Shown: positions 27,347-35,557 of the stretch, in pieces
How positions within the stretch are numbered: the first letter of the stretch is position 1
Layout of the letters: each line of letters starts with the position of its first letter
Source: an uncultured Sulfitobacter sp.
GTDB lineage: Bacteria > Pseudomonadota > Alphaproteobacteria > Rhodobacterales > Rhodobacteraceae
Direction of reading: 5' to 3'
Assembly (NCBI RefSeq): GCF_947499945.1
Contig: NZ_CANMQD010000001.1
Location: 1,302,001-1,366,000, forward strand
Length of the DNA: 64,000 nucleotides
Notes under the pieces: model-generated
Databases searched by the model: none
Seen by the model: the letters and a program-made list of their open reading frames with translations, nothing else
What the model was told of the DNA's origin: nothing
Position numbers and translations under genes: made by a program

Positions 27347-28714
27347 CTAACTCCTTTTTGACGGCCCCCATGGGCCATCTTGTACGGTATTCTTCGGCAC
27401 GGGTGGCGGTTTCTTACCGCGGCGCGGCAGCGGCGGCGGGCTGATCAGCGCTGCGTGGCCGAATAGTGCGTCACGCACCCCTGCTTTGTCCATAATGTAC
27501 TCGCGCTCTAGAAAATCAACAACATAGGCCTTCTTCGCTTCGGGCCAATTGGCGTAGGTGCTGTAAAACAAGTCTTTGTGGCAGATAAACAGCTGGCGGA
27601 TATCTTTTGGCGCAAGTTCAGCCAGTAGCATATTCACCAGCTCGGCATCGGGGGTATCGGCGGCACGTAGAGTGTAGAAATACACGGGGTCACTGCTGTT
27701 AATATTCGGGAACGCACCACCATTCTCGGCCCAGTTCACCAATTGCCCCAGCGTGTGGAACTCGGGGGGCAGCTTGTCGCTATGCTCACGTGCAAGGCGG
27801 CGCAGGTCGCCGCGCGTCAGACCCGTCAGGTCTACCCCTTGCCCCGCCACCGCGTCGATAAGGATAAAGTCCATCTTCTGTCGCAGGATCGCGGCAGATT
27901 TGATGCCCCGCGCCTCAAGGATCGTTTGGGTCAGGCCGTTAAGTTGGAAAAACTTGGCGACATGGTTGCGCTGGGTCGCATCAAAGATGTGCTCGACGGG
28001 CAGATCGGTGAGGGCATCCTTCCCCGCAGGGGCGATCACGGCGGGATGCTCCACGTCTTGGAACACATAAAGCCCGCCAAAATGCGCGGACCAGAAGTTG
28101 CGCTGGTCAAAGCTCATGGTTTTGAGTTTCACAGGATTGCGCACCACATCGCCTGTCTTGCCCGCGATCTCGATCATCTGGGCGATGAGCACATCGTCGT
28201 ACCAGCCCTCCTCCGTCTCGCGGAATTCATCGACCATATCAGCCAGCCTTGACGCATCCTTGACCGTGCCGCCCGTGGTGTCTGCGTCGATGGTGATGCG
28301 GCGAATATCGAACAGACGCGCAGGCGAGGAGACGTCGTAGACACTGTTTACAAGCTCCCCCGCGACAGCATCCTTGGCCGTCAGCGCGAACAGCGCCGCT
28401 TCGTTCTGGGCAATAAACTCCTGCAAAATCGCCTTGGAGGTCGAGAATTTGGTGTTGAGCAAAGGCGACATGCGCTGCTCGACGCTCAGCAGAATGAACT
28501 GACGGTTCACGCCCTTGTGGTTGAGGTAAAGCGGGTCTGACAGCTCATCGCCAATCTCGGGCGAGTAGCCGGAGATGTCGATGTAGAAATCCGTGAGGGT
28601 GGTCCGCTTCCCCGTCAGATGATGCAGCGCACGGTTATACCGCTCGACCAAGGCGGGCGAATGGACGTGGAAGAGATTGCCGAACATCAGGCCGGCGCGG
28701 ATGAGGCGGTTCAT
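27347..28714 (-). CDS. DUF6638-family protein
   Basis: A 455-residue cytoplasmic protein begins MNRLIRAGLMFGNLFHVHSP and has conserved-looking blocks DFYIDISGYSPEIGDEL, SFDQRNFWSAHFGGLYVFQD and FICHKDLFYSTYANWPEAKK. It ends in a proline- and lysine-rich tail (PPPLPRRGKKPPPVP). From memory this is the roseobacter DUF6638 family, with no known activity. The gene begins directly after the Mrr gene stop (no intervening base) and precedes the two-span protein by 3 nt. Confidence 0.75.
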   Translation of the reverse strand: MNRLIRAGLMFGNLFHVHSPALVERYNRALHHLTGKRTTLTDFYIDISGYSPEIGDELSDPLYLNHKGVNRQFILLSVEQRMSPLLNTKFSTSKAILQEFIAQNEAALFALTAKDAVAGELVNSVYDVSSPARLFDIRRITIDADTTGGTVKDASRLADMVDEFRETEEGWYDDVLIAQMIEIAGKTGDVVRNPVKLKTMSFDQRNFWSAHFGGLYVFQDVEHPAVIAPAGKDALTDLPVEHIFDATQRNHVAKFFQLNGLTQTILEARGIKSAAILRQKMDFILIDAVAGQGVDLTGLTRGDLRRLAREHSDKLPPEFHTLGQLVNWAENGGAFPNINSSDPVYFYTLRAADTPDAELVNMLLAELAPKDIRQLFICHKDLFYSTYANWPEAKKAYVVDFLEREYIMDKAGVRDALFGHAALISPPPLPRRGKKPPPVPKNTVQDGPWGPSKRS

Positions 28715-29641
28715 TTAGATTTCCTTGAACCATTCTGGGTGAATTGTGACCTGCTCCACCATTTCAGTTGTTACACCCAAATTGTTTATCTTAAGGAGCT
28801 CGCACAACCTACCTCCGTCGATAAGATCAATCGCAGTTGCCCCATCTCTTGTAGCCTCGTCATTTGCCTGCGCTGTGTAATGACCCGTAGTAATAAAAAG
28901 CCCTTTATCCGCCCTACCTTGCATAGCACCGCGGAAGTCTCTTATTTCCCCTGCTGCGACACCGCCCTTATAACGCTTGCATTGGAAATATACCTGAAAC
29001 GAAACAAGATTAACGCGTAAAACACCAACGCCATCAATGCCACCGTCGCCAGATTTCCCCCGAACCTCTACTTTGGTAAAGCCAGCTTCTCTTAAAAGCC
29101 TTTGGGCCAGCCTTTCAAATGCGCTGGGGTCCATGCTCCGCAAAACAGATAGTAGCTGTTCATCCCAAGAGGCATCTTGTTCATTCTTCGGATTATTCTC
29201 AGGCCCCAGATCTCCATTTTTTTCGCCTGTGCTACCTTTTTCAATTTCAGCGCTCTTTAACTTAGCCAATCTTTTTCCACGAGCTTTCTCACGCTCTTCA
29301 ACTTGAACTGCTTCGTAAATTGCTTTTGTCTCGGCATATGAGTTGATTGAAGAACCTAAGGAGGTGAGTGCCCACACTCCTTTCCTTGAGTTTTCAAGTG
29401 CTCCACCCTTTTTTAGATAGGTTCGCGCCCAAGCCAAATAATAATTGAGGCGAGGACTGTTCCCATCCACCATCATGTATGATTGCTCTTCTTCCGAACA
29501 TCCTTCGACTTCTACAACCTTCTCATCCAACTCCGAAATAGCCGCAGACCCGCCGATTTCTTTGAGAGCTTGAACCGTTACAAGCATCAAACCAGCCAGA
29601 TCTGGAAACCCCGTTTCTTCAATTTTGAACCTTCTAGTCAT
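28715..29641 (-). CDS. Mrr-type restriction endonuclease inserted in the AAA+ operon
   Basis: The 308-residue protein has an Mrr N-terminal winged-helix domain (about 10-110, FPDLAGLMLVTVQALKEIGG and GVWALTSLG), a charged linker (125-160) and an Mrr catalytic domain (about 165-300): FERLAQRLLREAGFTKVEV, GKSGDGGIDGVG, FQCKRYKG. The last two supply the Asp and the Gln-x-Lys of the PD-(D/E)xK nuclease core. Mrr enzymes cut DNA carrying modified bases. ATG 29641 overlaps the AAA+ stop as ATGA, and its stop abuts the DUF6638 ATG. The gene is clearly more AT-rich than either neighbour, which points to acquisition inside an existing operon. Confidence 0.9.
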   Translation of the reverse strand: MTRRFKIEETGFPDLAGLMLVTVQALKEIGGSAAISELDEKVVEVEGCSEEEQSYMMVDGNSPRLNYYLAWARTYLKKGGALENSRKGVWALTSLGSSINSYAETKAIYEAVQVEEREKARGKRLAKLKSAEIEKGSTGEKNGDLGPENNPKNEQDASWDEQLLSVLRSMDPSAFERLAQRLLREAGFTKVEVRGKSGDGGIDGVGVLRVNLVSFQVYFQCKRYKGGVAAGEIRDFRGAMQGRADKGLFITTGHYTAQANDEATRDGATAIDLIDGGRLCELLKINNLGVTTEMVEQVTIHPEWFKEI

Positions 29642-31572
29642 GGCCTTCCTCCCAAATACCGCTTCTTCGCCTCTTCCATACGCCCCATATCCCGCACAGC
29701 ATTCTCAATCGCGACCTCATCCGACTTATCGGCATAGCGAAACTCTGAATCCGCGTAGCGGTTGATTTCTTGCACGACCATCTCCACCGTAATGGGCTGG
29801 CGCATGTCTTCGATCATCGCTTTCTTGGTGTCGTAGTCTTTGAACAGGAACAGGTCGGGCTGCTCCATCCATTCGTCGGGCAGCTCGAAGTCCATGGCGC
29901 GGACTTTTACAGCGTCGGTGATGTTCTTGATCGCGCGGCCTGTGAAGCGGGGGTCGGCCTCTTGGATCGCCTTTAAATACGTCCCTAACTTGTTGATCGT
30001 GTCCAGCGCGCCGATCTGCGACTGCACAGCGGTGTAGACCTCCAACAGCTCCGCTTCATGCGGCTTGGCGTGGCCTGCGAACGATGCTGCGACTGCTTTT
30101 TTGATCGCTTGGGCCTCGAACACCGTGTGATCGCCCAGCGGGATGTCGTGGTTTTTACCCATTAGCAGATAGAGGATATCGACATAGTCATCACGCGTCT
30201 GCGGTCCGTCCACAAGGAAGCGCGCGCCTGCGCGTTGGCGGAGCGCATCGTCCACATTCTCGGGGTAGTTCGAGAACATGCCGAAGGTGCAATTGCCGCG
30301 CACAACTGTATTGGCGCCTGCAAAACTCTCCATCAGAACAGCAGTAATCTCCAGCTGACCCGCCGAGGATTGGCGGTCGCCGCGCTTGCCTGCAAGCTGG
30401 TCAATGTCGTCGATGGTGCCAAAGCCGATCACGGAAGGGTCAATGATGTTGTTGATAAACGCCTTGGCGTTCTGGCCCGATTTGCCCTGATAGCTGTCGA
30501 TGTTATCGGTGCTGAGGTTCTGATAGCGGAAGGGATAGTCCGCGTTGCCGCAATACTCCGAAATCAGCCCCGCCATCATCTGGATCAGGGTCGTCTTCCC
30601 CGTGCCCGGGGCGCCATCGCCCATGAAGGTAAAGATGAAGCCGCCCAGATCGGCAAAGGGATTGAGGCGACGGTCAAAGTCATAGGCCATCAGCATCTTT
30701 GCCAGCTTCATCGACTGGTATTTCGCGATGTGATTGCCGACGACCTCATTGGGTTTCTTGAAGGTCATCGTGAGTTTGGTAGATTTAGCCGCGGAGGCAG
30801 GGGTGAACCCGCGCACGGTGAAATCATCGGCCTCAACGTGCCATGCGGCAGCGGCAAATGCCTCAAGGCGCGGGGCAGTTGTGGCGCGCAATGCGACCTT
30901 CTCCATCAGGCTTTCGGCGAAGGCGCTGACTGTGGCGACCAGACGCGCATCATCTGTGGCATGGGTGGCGATATCTCGGTCCAATTCCCACAGCGCGCCG
31001 TGCAGGGCGGTTTGGCCATTGTCGGTCAGGACTTCCTCCACCTCGCCCACTTCGACGGTGACTTCGCTCAGGTGTGAGGACAGCAGATAGGCAGTGGCAT
31101 TGGCGAATACATGCAACGTGACCAACGCATCAGCGGCAAGCAGTTCGCCGAACTCAGCCTTACGCGCGGGGGGCAATGCGCCGTCGAGATTGGCGCGTTT
31201 GAGATCACCGAGGCTTGAGCTTTCCGCGACATTTTCGGCCACGGCCAGCGCGATGGCAATGGCGTGGCGCAGGGCGTGCAGCACGGTAGCCTGAAGCGGC
31301 GACATGAGTGCGTCATCGCCGTCAGCACCTTCAACCGTAGCGATCAGTTGCACAGCGCCTGTTGGCGTGCGCCGCCGCGTTACCAGGCCCGGTGTGGTCG
31401 AACGGAACCGCCGCCGCGTGCCAATCCCGCTGGAACGCTCCGCTGCGGGGGCATCCGCCGCTTTGCCGATCCGTGGCGCGTGGTCAAACCCTTCGATCAG
31501 GCTTTGTGCCATCTCGATGTGGCTGGCGATGTCTTCCTCACGGAGTTCCATTTGATCGGAGGTCTGGCTCAT
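29638..31572 (-). CDS. Large AAA+ ATPase
   Basis: A 644-residue protein with an N-terminal helical region (residues 1-300) and a AAA+ core at about 305-480: Walker A GAPGTGKTT at 320-328, Walker B FGTIDDID at 384-391, sensor-1 segment FGMFSNYPENVDDALRQR with candidate arginine finger in RQRAGARF. A helical C-terminal region follows. It has no signal peptide or membrane span. It is the only energy-using enzyme in the operon and presumably remodels one of the partners, most likely the coiled-coil protein at 33097. An AAGGG site lies 7 nt before ATG 31572. No substrate can be named. Confidence 0.85.
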   Translation of the reverse strand: MSQTSDQMELREEDIASHIEMAQSLIEGFDHAPRIGKAADAPAAERSSGIGTRRRFRSTTPGLVTRRRTPTGAVQLIATVEGADGDDALMSPLQATVLHALRHAIAIALAVAENVAESSSLGDLKRANLDGALPPARKAEFGELLAADALVTLHVFANATAYLLSSHLSEVTVEVGEVEEVLTDNGQTALHGALWELDRDIATHATDDARLVATVSAFAESLMEKVALRATTAPRLEAFAAAAWHVEADDFTVRGFTPASAAKSTKLTMTFKKPNEVVGNHIAKYQSMKLAKMLMAYDFDRRLNPFADLGGFIFTFMGDGAPGTGKTTLIQMMAGLISEYCGNADYPFRYQNLSTDNIDSYQGKSGQNAKAFINNIIDPSVIGFGTIDDIDQLAGKRGDRQSSAGQLEITAVLMESFAGANTVVRGNCTFGMFSNYPENVDDALRQRAGARFLVDGPQTRDDYVDILYLLMGKNHDIPLGDHTVFEAQAIKKAVAASFAGHAKPHEAELLEVYTAVQSQIGALDTINKLGTYLKAIQEADPRFTGRAIKNITDAVKVRAMDFELPDEWMEQPDLFLFKDYDTKKAMIEDMRQPITVEMVVQEINRYADSEFRYADKSDEVAIENAVRDMGRMEEAKKRYLGGRP

Positions 31573-31605
31573 GGGATGCCCTTTCTGATTGTCTGTTCGC
31601 CGCGC

Positions 31606-32724
31606 TTAATATTGCAGCACGCGGCCACCTGTGCTGACCACGAATTTCCTCACGCCGTTGAAACCCGGCGGGTTATGCTCTTCCAGCACCTGATAGGGGC
31701 GTTGGGGCAGGATGATGCTGCGCTGGGTGCGAGTGGCACCGATATCAGGCAACGCTCCCCCCATCGGATCAAGCGCAAAAATCTCCCGCTCAACCGTTGA
31801 GAACCAGCCCGCCTTCTCTTCTATTACCCTGTCAGAGAGCAGCTCTTCCTCCGTCCAGACCATCGCCCAATCGTGACCCTCGGGCGCCTTTGCTTCTGCC
31901 AGAACATCGTGCAGGGGGCCGTTCTGGCGGGTGTAAGCATGGCTGTACATCGGCCCGAGGTGAAATCGGCGCAGGCGTTTGGGGTGTAGATCGTCAAAAT
32001 CCTCGTCAAAACCGCGTGCGATTGTGACAAGCTTGAGCCCACCAAGCGCCTGTGCGCTCAAGTGCGCTTGGACTTCTGGCCAGCGGCGGGCATCGGTGGG
32101 TAAAGGATCGCTACCTGAATCCTCAAGCTCCATCATGTAGATCACGGGCAGGTTCACTTGGCTGTCATAGGTCGCCCAATGGATGCGGTATTTCCGGCGA
32201 TCTACGATATCGCCCATGTATTCCGCTTGGGGATCGTTGCGGACCCAGAACAAATTACCACGCAACAGTTCCTCGTAATAGAGCCTCTGTGAGAGACTGA
32301 ACTGGAGCTTTGTGGGGAGGGTGCGATCGCTCAGGACTACCTGAACCATGCGATCCTTGTGTTCTTTCACGGACGGCATCGTGGCCAGATGGGTTTGCGC
32401 CTGCTGCGTGTCATTGGCCATCGTCATCAACTCAGCGGCGACGGGAAAACCGCTGTCGCGCCCGTCTACTGTAAGAGATCCAAAGAACCGCCCTGTCTCA
32501 CGGCCTACCAGCAGGTATTTCCAGCTTAGCGCCTGAAACGTGTAGGTAAGCATGGAGGCATAGGTAGCGAGGATCGTCACTTCTTCACGGGTCAGCTGCC
32601 CCTCCGCCTCCATCACGCCCGCCACACGCAGCATATGCTGCATGATGCCTTTGAACTTGGCGAAATACCTGCGGCTGGCGAAGGTGTCTTTCAAGTCGTA
32701 GTGGTTGGCAGTGGGATCAGTCAT
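31606..32724 (-). CDS. Conserved-looking protein of unknown function (372 residues)
   Basis: The protein opens with a soluble segment (DTFASRRYFAKFKGIMQHML), continues through helical regions with LATYASMLTYTFQALSWKYL, and has a mixed alpha/beta C-terminal half with SQRLYYEELLRGNLFWVRND and IHWATYDSQVNLPVIYMMEL. No catalytic or binding motif is recognised and no membrane span is evident. It lies between the AT-rich membrane gene (8-bp overlap) and the AAA+ gene (33 nt). It may be an adaptor for the ATPase, which is inference from gene order only. Confidence 0.75.
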   Translation of the reverse strand: MTDPTANHYDLKDTFASRRYFAKFKGIMQHMLRVAGVMEAEGQLTREEVTILATYASMLTYTFQALSWKYLLVGRETGRFFGSLTVDGRDSGFPVAAELMTMANDTQQAQTHLATMPSVKEHKDRMVQVVLSDRTLPTKLQFSLSQRLYYEELLRGNLFWVRNDPQAEYMGDIVDRRKYRIHWATYDSQVNLPVIYMMELEDSGSDPLPTDARRWPEVQAHLSAQALGGLKLVTIARGFDEDFDDLHPKRLRRFHLGPMYSHAYTRQNGPLHDVLAEAKAPEGHDWAMVWTEEELLSDRVIEEKAGWFSTVEREIFALDPMGGALPDIGATRTQRSIILPQRPYQVLEEHNPPGFNGVRKFVVSTGGRVLQY

Positions 32725-33100
32725 AGCTTCTACTTAGAAATGTCAGGACGACCGAGGGATACCCAAACCGATTTGAAGGCAGCTTGCTTGACCCGTCTTT
32801 ATTCAAACCAAGCCACCAAATACAGATTGGGCCGCTAAATTCTCGTCCTTGGAAAGTATCATAGAGAGCGTAGGAATTTGTTGCCGTAACCCACGCTTGA
32901 AATAGCCTACAAACTCCACCTAACAAGAATATAATACCGAAAACAAAAGCACCAAACAGAAAATACACAAAAACCGGTTCCGGCACGCGCAGTCCAGCAT
33001 CGCTTTTGGAAACAAGGCAGAACATTACAGCGCTAGAACAGATCGCAAAAATAGCCCCACCCCAAACCAATGCCAGACGTATTTCGTTTCTAAAACTCAC
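32717..33100 (-). CDS. AT-rich 127-residue two-span membrane protein inserted in the AAA+ operon
   Basis: The protein has two hydrophobic spans (LALVWGGAIFAICSSAVMFC near 9-28 and FVYFLFGAFVFGIIFLLGGV near 44-63) and a soluble C-terminal half (WVTATNSYALYDTFQGREFS and on). The GTG start at 33100 overlaps the coiled-coil stop as GTGA; the TGA at 32717 overlaps the next start by 8 bp. Codon use is markedly AT-richer than the flanking genes, like the Mrr gene. No family is recognised. It could be an immunity or effector component carried in with Mrr. Confidence 0.7.
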   Translation of the reverse strand: MSFRNEIRLALVWGGAIFAICSSAVMFCLVSKSDAGLRVPEPVFVYFLFGAFVFGIIFLLGGVCRLFQAWVTATNSYALYDTFQGREFSGPICIWWLGLNKDGSSKLPSNRFGYPSVVLTFLSRSYD

Positions 33101-34173
33101 TCCCCATACGCATTGCTGTCATGCTTCTCGACAATCTTCTGGAAACGCCGCGCAAAACGCTCATCCGCTTTGGCCTTCTGCTCCAGAACGTCACGGGCGA
33201 AGACCATGTGATCCTCGTGCTTTTCCATCATCTCGGCCATACGCGCATTAGTGGCGGACCCTATCCCTGCCATAGCAGACTGCGCCTCTTGGTCGGTTTT
33301 TACACCGATCTCGTTGATGCGGTGGGCGACGTCCTGCTGCTGTGCAGTTTTCAGGGATTTGGTCAGTGCGTCATAGAGGACAACACGCTGTTTGGTGTCG
33401 GTTTGCAGCTTGTTGATGAGGACCATCTGTGTGGCGGCTTGGTTCTGTAAACTGTCCACCCATGTCTTGCCCTTATCGATATAGCGCTCAAGCGTCTGGC
33501 TCTTGGCTAGCTTGACCTGTTCCTCCTGCACCATCGCGTTGTAACGGCTGTTGGCTTCGGCAAGTTGTGTCTCGAGTGCGGTTCGTTTGGCGGCGTCCAT
33601 CTCGGTCGAAATGGCATTCTCGAGCTTGATGATTTCGGGATCCATAGCACCGATATCAACGCGCAACGCCTCAAGCTCGGCCACGGTCATCTCGCGGTCA
33701 TCCAGTGTCTCGACGAGGTTTGCCTCTACCTTTGTCTTTTGTTCTTCCAGCACAGCCAACTGCCCTTCGAGCAGCTGTACAATCGTGTCGGATTTGGCAA
33801 TCAGGTCCTGCAATTTGTCGTCTATGGAGGCGCTTCGGACGCGTTCCTGACGCATGCTGTCAGATTTAGCGGAGGAAAAGATGCTAATGACACTTTCCCA
33901 ACCCGTCTTTGAACGCATTTCGTCGAAGTCGCGGGAGAAGCCAGCGGTCACGTCATCCAGACCCATTATCAGCTCGGCGATATTCGCATTCATCACTTCG
34001 GTATGAGCATGCACATCTTCGAGCGAGGCATTTTCGATATCAATCTCGGCGGCATCCCCTGCCTTCAGCTTGGCGCGTGCCGTCTCAATCCGGCTGGTCA
34101 GTTCGGCGATTTTGCCCTGCGCCTCTGCCACCTGCTCCTGAGATTCGCGCACTTGTGCATCAAGATTAGCCAT
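33097..34173 (-). CDS. Long coiled-coil protein, first gene of the AAA+ operon
   Basis: The 358-residue protein is almost entirely heptad-like: VRESQEQVAEAQGKIAELTS at the start, LLEGQLAVLEEQKTKVEANL near 135-155, and many Glu/Lys/Gln-rich helices through to the end. There is no signal peptide or span. The central TLERYIDKGKTWVDSLQNQ and QRVVLYDALTKSLKTAQQQ parts recall TelA/KlaA (toxic anion resistance) proteins in shape, but I cannot confirm it. It is the operon's promoter-proximal gene and its GTGA overlap couples it to the next gene. A filament or scaffold acted on by the AAA+ ATPase is a fair guess. Confidence 0.78.
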   Translation of the reverse strand: MANLDAQVRESQEQVAEAQGKIAELTSRIETARAKLKAGDAAEIDIENASLEDVHAHTEVMNANIAELIMGLDDVTAGFSRDFDEMRSKTGWESVISIFSSAKSDSMRQERVRSASIDDKLQDLIAKSDTIVQLLEGQLAVLEEQKTKVEANLVETLDDREMTVAELEALRVDIGAMDPEIIKLENAISTEMDAAKRTALETQLAEANSRYNAMVQEEQVKLAKSQTLERYIDKGKTWVDSLQNQAATQMVLINKLQTDTKQRVVLYDALTKSLKTAQQQDVAHRINEIGVKTDQEAQSAMAGIGSATNARMAEMMEKHEDHMVFARDVLEQKAKADERFARRFQKIVEKHDSNAYGE

Positions 34174-34318
34174 CGATCACTCCGTCTTTATGTATCTTTA
34201 GGTTAATATAGGTAATGTAAACACGATTTACATCCCTCGATCCGGTCTATCTGGCAAGTTTTGCAAAACGCTGCGCTAAATGAAAGCCTGAACAGCCTTT
34301 GCCATGGAATCACCTTAA

Positions 34319-34660
34319 ATGACCCAATCAATCATAAAGCTCGAAAAAAGCGTTGCCGCCTCCCATGCGACGCCACCAACAGGCGACATCATCGACGGCG
34401 CCCCGGAATTCACTACCTGGAAACTCGAGGATGATGACGGGCTGCGCTGTGGTTTGTGGCAATGCACCCCTGGCAAATGGTCGATGACCTACACTGTTTG
34501 GGAGTACATCCGCATTCTGGAGGGGTTTGCCATCATCACACCCCAAGATGGTGATCCAATCGAATTGCGTGCTGGAGACAGCTACATCCTTCGCATAGGG
34601 TTCCGCTGTACGTGGGACGTTAAAGAAACACTACTAAAAGAGTTTGTGATCCGCGCCTAA
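34319..34660 (+). CDS. Cupin-domain protein (DUF861 type)
   Basis: A 113-residue single-domain cupin of the Cupin_3/DUF861 type: WKLEDDDGLRCGLWQCTPGKW, VWEYIRILEGFAIITPQDG and GDSYILRIGFRCTWDVKETL. Members of this group include ureidoglycolate-related and EutQ-like proteins, but the reaction is unknown for most. It converges with an arylformamidase-like gene (20 nt apart). Upstream lies 145 bp shared with the AAA+ operon promoter region. Confidence 0.85.
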   Translation: MTQSIIKLEKSVAASHATPPTGDIIDGAPEFTTWKLEDDDGLRCGLWQCTPGKWSMTYTVWEYIRILEGFAIITPQDGDPIELRAGDSYILRIGFRCTWDVKETLLKEFVIRA

Positions 34661-34680
34661 GGACTGGCGCGGCCACTAAT

Positions 34681-35475
34681 TTACTTAAGTCCCAGCAACG
34701 CTTTGATCATCGGACTCTCTGGATCAGCGAGATCGTCGATGATGTCAAAGTGATGCTTTCCCTCTTCAACGACACGCCGAGCGCCCCAAGTGCGGGACAA
34801 CTGCTCGGCCTGCTCCAAGAAGGCGGGGCGCTCATCTGCGCCGACCCAGATAGTGACATCAAGGCCATGTGGCGGTTGCATATTCACAAGGCTTTCAGCC
34901 TCCGCCTCGGCCGCATCAATGCCCAATATCTCGTTCATGGAGGTGTCCATAAGAGGCGCAAGGTCCGCAACGGGCGAGATTGCGACGATCTGCTTGATCC
35001 GTTCACGAATCTCCGAGGGGAGAATCAGCGGATCCGTCATGCGACAGACCAGATGCCCACCCGCCGAATGGCCGACCAATGCAATCGGACCGCCAAACGT
35101 ACGGTCCGCAACTTTGGACACCGCCGCCGCAATCTGCCGGGTAATATCGGCAATCCGTACATCGGGGCACAGATCATAACTCGGCATGGCAACGGCCCAG
35201 CCACGCGCCAACGCCCCAGCCGCCAAATGCGACCAAACACTTGCGTCAAAGGCTTTCCAATAGCCGCCATGCACAAAAATCACTGTTCCGCGCGGCACGC
35301 CTTCGGGCTGAAACATGTCAAAAACCTGACGCTCCGAGGGGCCATAGCGGACACCCTGCTGTGCCCGCGCACCCAAACCTTCGCGGAACGCTTTCGCTGC
35401 CGCCGCCCAACGGGGGGGGTAGGCATCTGCGCCTTCAATATAGGCTCCGTTCGCATAGGCATCATCCAGCTTCAT
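34681..35475 (-). CDS. Alpha/beta hydrolase, arylformamidase (KynB)-like
   Basis: The 264-residue hydrolase has the oxyanion motif FVHGGYWKAFD, the nucleophile elbow GHSAGGHL (Ser near 142) and a late GKHHFDIIDDL with the catalytic His. The HGGYW motif is typical of kynurenine formamidases, which open N-formylkynurenine in tryptophan breakdown. No other kynurenine gene is adjacent, so a different amide or ester is also possible. Divergent from gabD across 82 bp. Confidence 0.8.
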   Translation of the reverse strand: MKLDDAYANGAYIEGADAYPPRWAAAAKAFREGLGARAQQGVRYGPSERQVFDMFQPEGVPRGTVIFVHGGYWKAFDASVWSHLAAGALARGWAVAMPSYDLCPDVRIADITRQIAAAVSKVADRTFGGPIALVGHSAGGHLVCRMTDPLILPSEIRERIKQIVAISPVADLAPLMDTSMNEILGIDAAEAEAESLVNMQPPHGLDVTIWVGADERPAFLEQAEQLSRTWGARRVVEEGKHHFDIIDDLADPESPMIKALLGLK

Positions 35476-35557
35476 CGCACAGACCCTTTCAATGTGATCT
35501 GGACAATCATAGCCATTGTTGCTTTGGGTTCCCAGACGAATTCAAGGAGACTGCATA

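Noticed and set aside
30235..31077. 280-codon frame opposite the AAA+ ATPase gene
   Set aside because: The AAA+ protein has intact Walker and sensor motifs across this region, so the antisense frame is incidental.
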